DNA of 64,000 bases from an uncultured Clostridia bacterium. Lineage in GTDB: Bacteria; Bacillota; Clostridia; Lachnospirales; Anaerotignaceae. The first letter of the stretch is position 1. Each line of letters opens with the position of its first letter. The stretch lies in contig CAJUNT010000005.1 in assembly GCA_910587735.1 (NCBI GenBank), positions 1 to 64,000 of the forward strand, given 5' to 3'. The notes under the pieces are model-generated. The model was not told where the DNA came from. It searched no databases and saw only the letters and a program-made list of their open reading frames with translations. Positions 15,706-23,966 of the stretch are shown here, piece after piece. A program made the translations under genes and the position numbers.

Positions 15706-16941
15706 ATGACTGAAAAGCAAAAGCCTTCTATTCGTTTCAAAGGATTTACAGAATATTGGGAACAGCGTAAGATTTCAGATTATGGGGATTTTTATTATGG
15801 ACATAGTTGTCCGAAGTGGTCTGTATCAGAGAATGCAACTACCCCATGTGTACGCTATGGTGAGTTATATACTAAATTTGGGACAAAAATCAATCAGGTG
15901 TACTCATATACAAATATGCCCCCTGAGAAACTTCGTTTTAGCAAAGGAACAGAGGTACTCATTCCGCGAGTTGGAGAAGAGCCAATGGATTATAATCATT
16001 GTACATGGCTTTCTTTATCTAATGTTGCTATTGGAGAAATGATTTCTGTTTATAATACAAATCAAAATCCACAGTTTACTGCTATTATGTTTAATGCTAC
16101 ATTACAAAAGCAATTTGCAATGAGAGTTGAGGGAGGAAGTGTTACCAACTTATATTTTGAAAAACTAAAGGATATTGATATTTCATTTCCATCAATAAAA
16201 GAACAGTGTAAAATTACAACTTACTTTTCAAGCCTCGACCACCTTATTACTCTTCATGAGAAAAAGTATAACAGGCTAGTGAATATTAAAAAATCTATGC
16301 TTGAAAAAATGTTTCCTCGTAATGGAGAAATTGTCCCAGAAGTTAGATTTGCAGAATTTACAGGAAATTGGGAAAAGCGTAAGTTGGGGGAAATTGCTGA
16401 TAAAGCAGTTGATAATAGAGGAAAAACTCCACCAATCACTGAAAACGGAACGCACCCTTTAATTGAAGTTGCTTGTCTTGGAAATGGTTCTCCTGATTAT
16501 TCAAAAGTTGAGAAATATTTAGATGATAATACTTTTAACACTATGTTAAGAGATTATATAAAAGAGGGCGATATTCTTTTTTCTACTGTTGGAAGTATAG
16601 GACTAATAAGTTTGATGGATAGTAATGAAAACGCAGCAATTGCACAGAACGTAATAGCTTTCAGAGCAAAAGAAAACTATGATTCAAGTTTTCTGTATGC
16701 AATGTTCTCAACAGAAGAAAATCAAGACAAAGTAATGCGAATTGTTATGGGGGCAGTTCAACCAAGCATTAAAGTTTCGCAATTAGTGAATGTTGAGTAT
16801 TCTGTGACCGATAATATTGACGAGCAAAAAGCTTTGGGAAAATATTTTCTCGTATTTGACCATCTTATTGCTCTTCAACAGCAAAAACTAAAAAAATTAC
16901 AAAACATGAAAAAAGCTTGTCTTGAAAAAATGTTTGTATAG
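15706..16941 (+). CDS. hsdS: Type I restriction specificity subunit, second copy
   Basis: The 411-residue protein is a tandem paralogue of the preceding hsdS. Its TRD1 and central conserved helix are nearly identical, but TRD2 (about 220-390, with DNRGKTPPITENGTHPLIE and ILFSTVGSIGLISL) belongs to a different type, so the second half-site recognised should differ. The ribosome binding site AGAAAGGA and the short spacer repeat the sequence before hsdR (compare 15660-15705 with 16932-16979). The duplicated unit therefore covered a gene plus its leader. The two genes let one HsdM/HsdR set serve two specificities, or recombine through the shared TRD1. No recombinase gene is nearby. Confidence 0.92.
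   Translation: MTEKQKPSIRFKGFTEYWEQRKISDYGDFYYGHSCPKWSVSENATTPCVRYGELYTKFGTKINQVYSYTNMPPEKLRFSKGTEVLIPRVGEEPMDYNHCTWLSLSNVAIGEMISVYNTNQNPQFTAIMFNATLQKQFAMRVEGGSVTNLYFEKLKDIDISFPSIKEQCKITTYFSSLDHLITLHEKKYNRLVNIKKSMLEKMFPRNGEIVPEVRFAEFTGNWEKRKLGEIADKAVDNRGKTPPITENGTHPLIEVACLGNGSPDYSKVEKYLDDNTFNTMLRDYIKEGDILFSTVGSIGLISLMDSNENAAIAQNVIAFRAKENYDSSFLYAMFSTEENQDKVMRIVMGAVQPSIKVSQLVNVEYSVTDNIDEQKALGKYFLVFDHLIALQQQKLKKLQNMKKACLEKMFV
15787..16208 (+). repeat. 422-bp perfect direct repeat, copy 2 (TRD1 of second hsdS)
   Basis: Identical partner of 14545-14966, with centres about 1.24 kb apart in the same orientation. Recombination between the copies would delete one hsdS unit and leave a single gene with the downstream TRD2. 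Confidence 0.9.
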
Positions 16942-16979
16942 TAAAGTATATACCAAAAGTTAGAAAGGAATTAAAAAAT

Positions 16980-19900
16980 ATGACTTTTCAATATGAAGCA
17001 GACTTTGAAGAAGCACTTATCAAAGTTCTTTCTGATAAAGGCTGGGAAAAAGAAGTAATAAAATATCCAACAGAAAAGGATTTATTGCATAATTGGGCAA
17101 AAATTCTATTCGATAATAATCGTGGAATAGACCGCTTAAATAATTATCCTTTAACGGAAGGAGAAATGCAACAGATTTTAGAACAAATAAATTCTTTGCG
17201 TACACCAATTAAATTAAATACATTTATAAATGGAAAAACAGTTTCTATAAAAAGAGATAACATAGAGGATAAAGTTCATTTTGGAAAAGAAGTAAGTTTG
17301 AAAATATACGACAGACGAGAAATTGCTGCTGGACAAAGCAGATATCAAATCGTACAACAGCCAATTTTTACACAAAAGTCAAATATTCTGAATAAGCGTC
17401 GTGGAGATTTAATGTTGTTGATAAATGGAATGCCTGTTATCCATATTGAGTTGAAAAGAAGCGGTGTTCCAGTTAGTCAAGCGTACAATCAGATTGAAAA
17501 GTATTCTAAAGAAGGCATTTTTACTGGATTATTTTCACTTGTTCAAGTTTTTGTAGCAATGACACCCAACGAAACAAGATATTATGCAAATCCAGGTATA
17601 GATGGGCAGTTCAACACAGACTACTATTTTCAATGGGCAGATTTTAACAATGAGCCTATAAACAATTGGAAAGATATTGCATCGTCATTGCTTTCGATTC
17701 CTATGGCTCATCAACTCATAGGATTTTATACAATAGCTGATGAATCAGATGGAATTCTTAAAGTAATGCGTAGTTATCAATACTATGCTGCGAATGCTAT
17801 TTCTGATAAAGTTGCTAAAATAAAGTGGGGCGAAAAGAATCAGCTTGGTGGTTTTATTTGGCATACAACAGGGTCTGGAAAGACAATGACAAGTTTTAAA
17901 TCGGCTCAGCTAATTGCAGATTCTCAAGATGCAGATAAAGTGGTATTTTTGATGGACAGAATTGAATTAGGAATACAGTCATTAGGTGAATATCGTGGTT
18001 TCGCTGGAGAATCCAAAAGTATTAGTAATGACCAATCAAGTGTAAAAGCGACTGAAAATACATCTGCTCTGATTTCTAAATTAAAAAGCGACTCTCATAT
18101 TGATACCTTAATTGTAACTTCTATACAGAAAATGAGCAGAATCAAATATGAAGATAATAATTTAAATGCATATGATATTGAAAAAATCAACACAAAGCGT
18201 ATTGTGTTTATTGTTGATGAGGCGCATAGGTCTACATTTGGAGATATGCTTTTGACAATAAAGGATACTTTTACTAATGCTATTTTCTTTGGCTTTACAG
18301 GTACGCCTATTCAAGAAGAAAATCAAAAAAAGATGAATACCACAACTACAGTTTTTGGGAATGAATTACATAGATATAGTATAGCTGATGGTATTAGAGA
18401 TAAAAATGTTTTAGGGTTTGACCCATATAAAGTAATGACTTATAAAGATAGTGATGTTCGCAGAGTGATTGCATTAGAAAAAGCAAAAGCAAAAACGGTG
18501 GAAGAAGCATTACAATATACAAAAAAAGCAGAAATATATTATAAATACATGGATACTGCTCAAATAAAAATGGCAGGTTTTATAGGAGAAGATGGAAAGT
18601 ATGTAAAAGGAATTGAAGATTATATTCCGAATTCCCAATATCAGACATTACAACATCAAAGTAAAGTTGTTGAAGATATAGCAGATAAATGGCTTGATTT
18701 AAGCCATGCGTCAAAGTTTCATGCGATTTTTGCAACAAGCAGTATACCAGAAGCGATTACATACTATCGTTTACTGAAGGAAAAAATGTCATCATTGAAA
18801 ATAACTTGTTTGTTTGACCCTAATATTGATAATGGTGGAGGCGTACAATTTAAAGAAGAAGGTTTAGTAGAAATTATAAACGATTATAACGAAAGATATG
18901 AGCAAGAATTTTCCATTGGAACATATGCATTATTTAAAAAGGATATAGCATTAAGATTGGCTCATAAAGAATATTATAAATTCATTAACAAAGAACCTGA
19001 TAAGCAGATTGATTTGTTAATTGTTGTTGACCAAATGTTAACTGGATTCGATTCAAAATGGGTGAACACATTATATTTGGATAAAGTATTGGAATATGAA
19101 AATATTATACAGGCATTTTCGAGAACGAATAGATTATTTGGTACAAAGAAACCTTTCGGAACCATTAGATATTATAGAAGACCACATACTATGGAAAAAA
19201 ATATCAATGACGCAGTAAAATTATATTCTGGTAACAAACCGATTGGTTTATTTGTTGACAAATTATATAAAAACCTAGAAAAGATGAATGAATTATTCAA
19301 AGACATAAAAGAACTTTATAAAAATTCAAATATTGAGGATTTTTCTAAACTTCCTGAAGATAGAACCGTTGTAGCAAAATTTGCCTCATTGTTCAAAAAG
19401 TTTAACGAATATTTAGAGGCTGTGAAAATTCAAGGATTTAAATGGAACAAGTTATGCTATAAATTTGTTACTGATGACAAAAATATAGATGAAATAAAAG
19501 TGAATTTTGATGAAACAACATATCTTATTTTAGTTCAAAGATATAAAGAAATACCTTCTGGAGATGCGCCATCTACTGGTGGGGGAGAAGATGTCCCTTA
19601 TGATTTAGTGGGATATATTACTGAAATTGATACAGGACGAATTGATTCTGACTATATGAATAGTCGATTTGAAAAGTATTTGAAGTTAATCCGTAGTGAT
19701 GAGGCTTCAGAAGAACGAACTGAGCAGGCTTTGAATGAATTACATAAATCTTTTGCAACATTAAGTCAAGAAGAACAGAAATATGCGAATATTTTTTTAC
19801 ATGATGTGCAAAGTGGAGATGTTTTTATAGAGGAAGGAAAAACATTAAGGGATTACATTACAGAATATCAATTTAAAGCTAAAAATGACCAAATTCATCG

Positions 19901-20144
19901 TTTTGCATATACGATTGGTATAGATGAGGAAAAATTAAGAAATATGATGGATTTAAAATTAACAGAAATCAATATCAATGAATTTGGAAGATTAGATGAA
20001 ATAAAGGATACAGTTGATAAATCGAAAGCAAAAGCATATTTTGAAAGTAAAGAAGGTATGAAACTGAATCCAGCAAAGGTAAATATTAGAGTAGATAAAT
20101 TGATTCGTAAGTTTATTCTAAAGGGTGGTTTTGAAATAGATTAG
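16980..20144 (+). CDS. hsdR: Type I restriction enzyme, ATP-dependent translocase/nuclease subunit
   Basis: The 1054-residue protein is full length for HsdR. The N-terminal PD-(D/E)xK nuclease has Asp143 (RRGDLML) and the E157-x-K159 pair (IHIELKR). The superfamily 2 motor follows, with Walker A HTTGSGKT (295-302), the DEAH box IVDEAHRS, motif III FFGFTGTP and motif VI QAFSRTNR. A helical C-terminal region contacts HsdM. With HsdM and HsdS it translocates DNA and cuts away from unmethylated sites. All key residues are present, so the system looks functional. Its leader repeats the one before the second hsdS. A terminator follows. Confidence 0.96.
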   Translation: MTFQYEADFEEALIKVLSDKGWEKEVIKYPTEKDLLHNWAKILFDNNRGIDRLNNYPLTEGEMQQILEQINSLRTPIKLNTFINGKTVSIKRDNIEDKVHFGKEVSLKIYDRREIAAGQSRYQIVQQPIFTQKSNILNKRRGDLMLLINGMPVIHIELKRSGVPVSQAYNQIEKYSKEGIFTGLFSLVQVFVAMTPNETRYYANPGIDGQFNTDYYFQWADFNNEPINNWKDIASSLLSIPMAHQLIGFYTIADESDGILKVMRSYQYYAANAISDKVAKIKWGEKNQLGGFIWHTTGSGKTMTSFKSAQLIADSQDADKVVFLMDRIELGIQSLGEYRGFAGESKSISNDQSSVKATENTSALISKLKSDSHIDTLIVTSIQKMSRIKYEDNNLNAYDIEKINTKRIVFIVDEAHRSTFGDMLLTIKDTFTNAIFFGFTGTPIQEENQKKMNTTTTVFGNELHRYSIADGIRDKNVLGFDPYKVMTYKDSDVRRVIALEKAKAKTVEEALQYTKKAEIYYKYMDTAQIKMAGFIGEDGKYVKGIEDYIPNSQYQTLQHQSKVVEDIADKWLDLSHASKFHAIFATSSIPEAITYYRLLKEKMSSLKITCLFDPNIDNGGGVQFKEEGLVEIINDYNERYEQEFSIGTYALFKKDIALRLAHKEYYKFINKEPDKQIDLLIVVDQMLTGFDSKWVNTLYLDKVLEYENIIQAFSRTNRLFGTKKPFGTIRYYRRPHTMEKNINDAVKLYSGNKPIGLFVDKLYKNLEKMNELFKDIKELYKNSNIEDFSKLPEDRTVVAKFASLFKKFNEYLEAVKIQGFKWNKLCYKFVTDDKNIDEIKVNFDETTYLILVQRYKEIPSGDAPSTGGGEDVPYDLVGYITEIDTGRIDSDYMNSRFEKYLKLIRSDEASEERTEQALNELHKSFATLSQEEQKYANIFLHDVQSGDVFIEEGKTLRDYITEYQFKAKNDQIHRFAYTIGIDEEKLRNMMDLKLTEININEFGRLDEIKDTVDKSKAKAYFESKEGMKLNPAKVNIRVDKLIRKFILKGGFEID

Positions 20145-20193
20145 TTCATTTTAAAAATCAATAAAAAAATAACAAAAACAAAATAATATAGCT

Positions 20194-20245
20194 ACAAACT
20201 GCCACTATACGATGATATTATATGTGACAGTTTGTATTTTCTTTA
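20194..20245 (+). terminator. Terminator of the hsd operon
   Basis: ACAAACTG (20194-20201) pairs with CAGTTTGT (20228-20235), extended by CAC and GTG across one mismatch, and is followed by ATTTTCTTT. Confidence 0.65.
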
Positions 20246-20300
20246 ATTAAAAAACTTTAGTATTCATTTTATAAAATAAAGAAAATTTTTATTTCCTACG

Positions 20301-20633
20301 TTATTTAGTCAATACTTTTTTCTGATAATTTAATCCCCATTGTTCCATAGAATCCATAATTGGCTTCATAGAATACCCTAATTCACTTAAAGTATATTCC
20401 ACTCTTGGAGGAACTTCAGCATAAACTGTACGAATAATAATTCCATCTTCTTCCATAGAGCGCAAACTATCTGTCAATACTTTTTGACTAATTCCTTCTA
20501 AATTTTTTTTCAATTCATTAAATCTCCATGAACGGATGAATAAATTTCTCATTATCAGTAGTTTCCATTTACTTCCGATTAGTCGGACTGTTGTGGCTAC
20601 TGGGCAAGATGGCATTTCATCTTTTGTTAACAT
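20301..20633 (-). CDS. HxlR-family transcriptional regulator
   Basis: The 110-residue winged-helix protein has the HxlR signature: an N-terminal cysteine in CPVATTVRLIGSKWKLLI, then FNELKKNLEGISQKVLTDSLR as the helix-turn-helix, LEEDG-like turn (MEEDGIIIR) and the wing PPRVEYTLSELG. HxlR proteins often sense thiol-reactive or quinone-like electrophiles through the conserved cysteine and control nearby detoxification genes. The start follows AAGGAGGG. A minus-strand promoter (TTGAAA 20693-20688, TATAAT 20671-20666) reads into it. No divergent target gene is adjacent; the nearest genes, the macrodomain and sirtuin, are on the same strand and are transcribed earlier. Confidence 0.9.
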   Translation of the reverse strand: MLTKDEMPSCPVATTVRLIGSKWKLLIMRNLFIRSWRFNELKKNLEGISQKVLTDSLRSMEEDGIIIRTVYAEVPPRVEYTLSELGYSMKPIMDSMEQWGLNYQKKVLTK

Positions 20634-20665
20634 AACAAGCCCTCCTTTTTTAAGAATATGATATT

Positions 20666-20693
20666 ATTATACTGTTATATACAAAAATTTCAA
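20666..20693 (-). promoter_or_regulatory. Promoter of the HxlR gene
   Basis: The minus strand carries TTGAAA (20693-20688), a 16-nt spacer and TATAAT (20671-20666). A TATAC...GTATA inverted repeat around 20680-20700 overlaps the -35 region and could be the HxlR operator; this part is speculative. Confidence 0.55.
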
Positions 20694-20697
20694 GTAT

Positions 20698-20732
20698 ATA
20701 AATAAGCTGATTTAGTCGTAACTAAACCAGCT
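20698..20732 (-). terminator. Terminator of the sirtuin-macrodomain operon
   Basis: On the minus strand a 12-bp stem with one G-U pair (20732-20721 with 20716-20705) and a 4-nt loop is followed by TATTTATAT. It overlaps the stop codon of the macrodomain gene. Confidence 0.6.
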
Positions 20733-21537
20733 GTAATTGTTTTTTATAAACTTGTTTATCAATATCTTTAAAAACATTAAAAATAATTCTTTCTATATGA
20801 TTATCATGTGTTTTTAAAAAATTTGTTACTGTTTCAACAGCAATTTTTGCAGCTTCCTCATTTGAGAAATGAAATTCTCCTGTTGAAATACAACAAAAAG
20901 CGACACTTTTAATATGATTTTCTACGCAACATTTTAATACATTTTCATAGCAATTACTTAAGTCTTGACGAAGTGTATCATTTAAGTATTCATATACAAT
21001 GGGTCCTACTGTATGAATGATATAGTCACAAGGAAGATGATACGCTTTTGTTAATGTTGCTGTTGCTGTAGGTTCTTGATATTGTTTGCCATACTGTATA
21101 CGTCTTTGTTCCATAATATCATGACATTCTAAACGAAGTTGTATACCAGCAGCACTATGAATAGCATTATCAATACAATTATGACAAGGAATAAAACAGC
21201 CTAACATTTGAGAATTTGCTGCATTTACAATAGCACCTACTTTTAATTGTGTAATATCTCCTTGCCAGAGTGATATTTTTTGTGCATATATAAAATCGCT
21301 GTGATATTGTTGTTTTATAGTTGGTATATCTGATAAATTTACAATACCTTTATTTTTTAGTTGTTTTTGTAAATAATTGCTTTGCAATGTTAGTAATTCA
21401 TCTGAAATAGGTTTTGGTGGGCGAACATTCATTATACTACGAATCAGTTTTCTTTTTTCATACTCCTGCATTGGTATAACAATATGATATTCTAAATCTT
21501 CTAATAATTTTTTCAGTAATTTATCTGTATCATTCAT
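20722..21537 (-). CDS. Zinc-type macrodomain protein-ADP-ribose hydrolase
   Basis: The 271-residue protein has a short helical N-terminal extension (1-75) followed by a macrodomain (about 90-265). The domain shows the ADP-ribose-binding WQGDITQLKVGAIVNAANS and the pattern LGCFIPCHNCIDNAIH, where Cys and His residues match the zinc-containing macrodomain class found next to class M sirtuins. Late motifs are CCISTGEFHFS and a closing Phe. Such enzymes remove mono-ADP-ribose from protein side chains. The gene overlaps the end of the sirtuin gene by 8 bp behind GGAGG, so the writer and eraser are co-translated. Zinc binding and substrate are inferred from the family. Confidence 0.87.
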   Translation of the reverse strand: MNDTDKLLKKLLEDLEYHIVIPMQEYEKRKLIRSIMNVRPPKPISDELLTLQSNYLQKQLKNKGIVNLSDIPTIKQQYHSDFIYAQKISLWQGDITQLKVGAIVNAANSQMLGCFIPCHNCIDNAIHSAAGIQLRLECHDIMEQRRIQYGKQYQEPTATATLTKAYHLPCDYIIHTVGPIVYEYLNDTLRQDLSNCYENVLKCCVENHIKSVAFCCISTGEFHFSNEEAAKIAVETVTNFLKTHDNHIERIIFNVFKDIDKQVYKKQLQLV

Positions 21538-22417
21538 TTGTTCCTCCTATTTGATTTATCACTGTTTCAATATCATCATTGATACAAATTGCTTTTTTCT
21601 GTATTTGTTTTGGTATCAAAGTATCTGACTGATTAATACAAACATATTTTGCTTTTTTCCACTCATTTGTCATTTTCCAAAAAGGATATTTTATAATAGA
21701 AGGTGTATTATAGCCAACACCTAACTCTAAAAATAGAACATTTTTATTTTTATGATTTTTTAAAAATGTCTGATATCGTTCCAAAGATTGATACCATCCA
21801 CTATCCTGCACAAATGTATCATCTGCACGAAGGTTCATACTCATAGGTTTTCCGCATATTTTACAATAGGGAATAAGCTCATCTGGAACAAACATTTTAT
21901 TGATACCACTATCAATTTCTTTTTGATAGCATTGTGACTCCAACATTTTTAATATCATTTCTTTATTATCATAAGTGTGTGTATGGCATGGTACACTACA
22001 CTGTAATAAACCATAATCTCCTTGTGTATAAAACAATCTTTTTTTATCAAAGCCTGCTTTTTGAAAACAATGGTCTACATTTGTTGTAATAACAAAATAA
22101 TCTTTATTTTTTATAATATTATAAAGTGTATTATAAAGCGATTTAGGAGCATCAACATATCGATTGATATAAATGTATCTACTCCAATATGCCCAATATT
22201 CATTTAATGTTGTATAGGGATAAAATCCTCCTGTATACATATCTTTTATATGATATTTGTTTTCAAAATCTTTAAACCATTTTTGAAATCGTTCTCCTGT
22301 ATAGTTATAACCAGCAGCAGATGAAAGCCCTGCTCCTGCACCAATCACAATAACTTCTGCTTGTTTTAGTGCCTGCTGTAATTGTTCTATTTTATTTGTA
22401 TTGTAAAGTAACAACAT
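21530..22417 (-). CDS. SirTM-type sirtuin (protein ADP-ribosyltransferase)
   Basis: The 295-residue Sir2-fold protein has the NAD-binding GAGAGLSSAAG (about 27-37), the TTNVDHCFQKAG motif and CKICGKPMSMNLR, which supplies part of the small zinc module with an upstream cysteine. The position normally holding the deacetylase catalytic His reads TQGDYG, with Gln instead. This is typical of class M sirtuins, which act as ADP-ribosyltransferases, in characterised cases on lipoylated GcvH-like carriers under redox control. The start at 22415-22417 follows AGAAGG by 8 nt. The in-frame ATG at 22453 overlaps a hairpin and has no ribosome binding site. No lipoate ligase, GcvH-like or flavin oxidoreductase gene accompanies it here. 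Confidence 0.87.
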   Translation of the reverse strand: MLLLYNTNKIEQLQQALKQAEVIVIGAGAGLSSAAGYNYTGERFQKWFKDFENKYHIKDMYTGGFYPYTTLNEYWAYWSRYIYINRYVDAPKSLYNTLYNIIKNKDYFVITTNVDHCFQKAGFDKKRLFYTQGDYGLLQCSVPCHTHTYDNKEMILKMLESQCYQKEIDSGINKMFVPDELIPYCKICGKPMSMNLRADDTFVQDSGWYQSLERYQTFLKNHKNKNVLFLELGVGYNTPSIIKYPFWKMTNEWKKAKYVCINQSDTLIPKQIQKKAICINDDIETVINQIGGTNE

Positions 22418-22443
22418 AACATTTACCTTCTTATATTTTTTAG

Positions 22444-22474
22444 GTATCCGCAAATTTTTTCAATTTGCGGATAC
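22444..22474. repeat. 13-bp perfect inverted repeat before the sirtuin gene
   Basis: GTATCCGCAAATT (22444-22456) and its exact complement (22462-22474) enclose a 5-nt loop. Neither strand has a following T-run, so it is not an ordinary intrinsic terminator. It sits between the MBL-like gene and the sirtuin gene and could be an operator, an RNA processing hairpin or a weak terminator. Confidence 0.7.
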
Positions 22475-22489
22475 TCTATATAATTGCAT

Positions 22490-23580
22490 TTATGGGAATA
22501 AAAATCCTGCTGTCATATCAATATAATTTTCTCCTGTATAATCAGCAAATTTTTGTTTGACATTTGTTTTAAATTCTTCTGCATTGTTTGATTGTAATGT
22601 AATTTGTTTTACTGTTTCTAAATAGTTTATTTTTTCGTCAACTGCTGATAATATTTCTGGTTCATAATGGCTAGTTAATATGAGTGAATAATTTTTTTGT
22701 TTATATTGTTTCATTTCTGCAATCATAGCATCAATATGTTCTAATGATGTTAATATATTATGGCATTTTGACCCCATCATATGGCGATAAATACAGTTTA
22801 TTTCAGGTATTTCAACGCTATAAGCATCGTCACCAGCTTCTATAATATGAAATTCTATTTCACCTAGAGTAATGTTTTGTCCAGCAGTGATTGTTTTTGC
22901 AGTTTGAGGCATTTCTGTTGCAATTCCATCTCCAAAAATTACAACAAAGCCATCTACTAGTGAACGTATGCTACCTCCTTGTTGCCAGCTATTTACTGCA
23001 TTTTCCGTAGCATAAACATCAGTATAGAATTTATCATAACCATTTGGATGATATGCCATCAATGCACCAGCAATATTTTTGCCAGATAATTTGATGTATT
23101 CTGCTAATTCATCAACATTATTATGGAATGCTGTTCCCTCTATTATAACGACATTATCTCCTTTTTCTACGATATAAGTTACATCATTTAAAACATCATT
23201 TGTCAAATATGCGTTTAATTTGATGTTACCAAAATCATATGTTTTTATTGTACCAATTTCAAGTTTTGTTTCGCTGACTGCAATGTTGTTTAATTTGTTT
23301 TCTAAAAATGTTTTGTTTATCATAGTATTACCCCTCTCTAAATATGTTTGCTCATTTACAACTGTACCATTTACGTTAATTTTTCCAGAACCGATTATAA
23401 AATTGATTTCTGTTCCATTATAATTAATGTATTATCGTAAGTGACTGTACCTCCTTTTGCCTCTATTACTGTTCTAAAAGCAATATTTTCATTTGTATTT
23501 GCATAAGCAAATGATGCCATAGTCATAGCAGTAGCAAATACTGTTGTACCTATTATTTTTATTGTATGAAGCTTTTTCAT
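22490..23580 (-). pseudogene. Frameshifted secreted protein: signal peptide, stalk-like segment and MBL-like domain
   Basis: The 5' part (23580-23395) encodes a signal peptide (MKKLHTIKIIGTTVFATAM, cleavage near FAYA-NT), followed by VIEAKGGTVTYDNT. That frame then runs into a TAA. The neighbouring frame continues smoothly from about 23425 as INYNGTEINF, GKINVNGTVV, TYLERGNTM and INKTFLENKLNN, which fits a copper-amine-oxidase-N-like stalk domain, and then a metallo-beta-lactamase-like fold to 22490. A one-base frameshift near 23425 therefore splits the gene. The downstream frame alone (22490-23323, 277 residues, ATG) could still be translated as a cytoplasmic product. The usual HxHxDH metal motif reads AYHPNGYD, so hydrolase activity is doubtful. 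Confidence 0.65.
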
Positions 23581-23966
23581 TTCTTAATTTTCATACTAAT
23601 CATATTTGATTTTCTTATCTTTTTCTTATCTATGATTAAATTATAATGCATAAAAAAATAATAAAAAAGTACGCACTTTTTTATTACTAGGTTTCTAAAA
23701 TGTAACCAATCATTTACTATAAGTGTAAATGATGTAGTGAAGATGATGTGTATACTACAAAAAAAGGATACGAATTGATAGCATAGCAATTTTTAAAAAC
23801 ATGAAATATGATTGAAATTTTAAATAGACCTTTTTATTATTAATAAAAGACATTTTTTGAAACAAAGATGAAAGAATACAAAATACATTAAAAAAATGAT
23901 AGAAAATTTGTTTTATTTGTGGTTTATTTATAATATAGAAAAAATGTAAACAAGGAGAGAGTTATT
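23581..23966. other. 386-bp intergenic region
   Basis: AT-rich with no credible gene. It contains a perfect 11-bp hairpin (AATAAAAAAGT at 23660-23670 with 23675-23685, loop ACGC) that could end transcription on either strand, and a TATAAT read leftwards at about 23639 that may drive the minus-strand gene. The right end carries the AAGGAGAG ribosome binding site of the next gene. Confidence 0.5.

Noticed and set aside
14464..16941. Phase-variable inverting hsdS system
   Set aside because: The repeats are direct, both genes are complete, and no site-specific recombinase gene is nearby; only deletion or gene conversion is supported.
11889..20144. Larger defence island around the type I system
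   Set aside because: The genes on either side are degraded IS/TadB sequence and an HxlR regulator; no additional defence gene is recognisable.
23577..23789. A 70-residue minus-strand frame upstream of the secreted MBL-like gene
   Set aside because: It has no ribosome binding site, a low-complexity sequence and overlaps the hairpin and promoter region.
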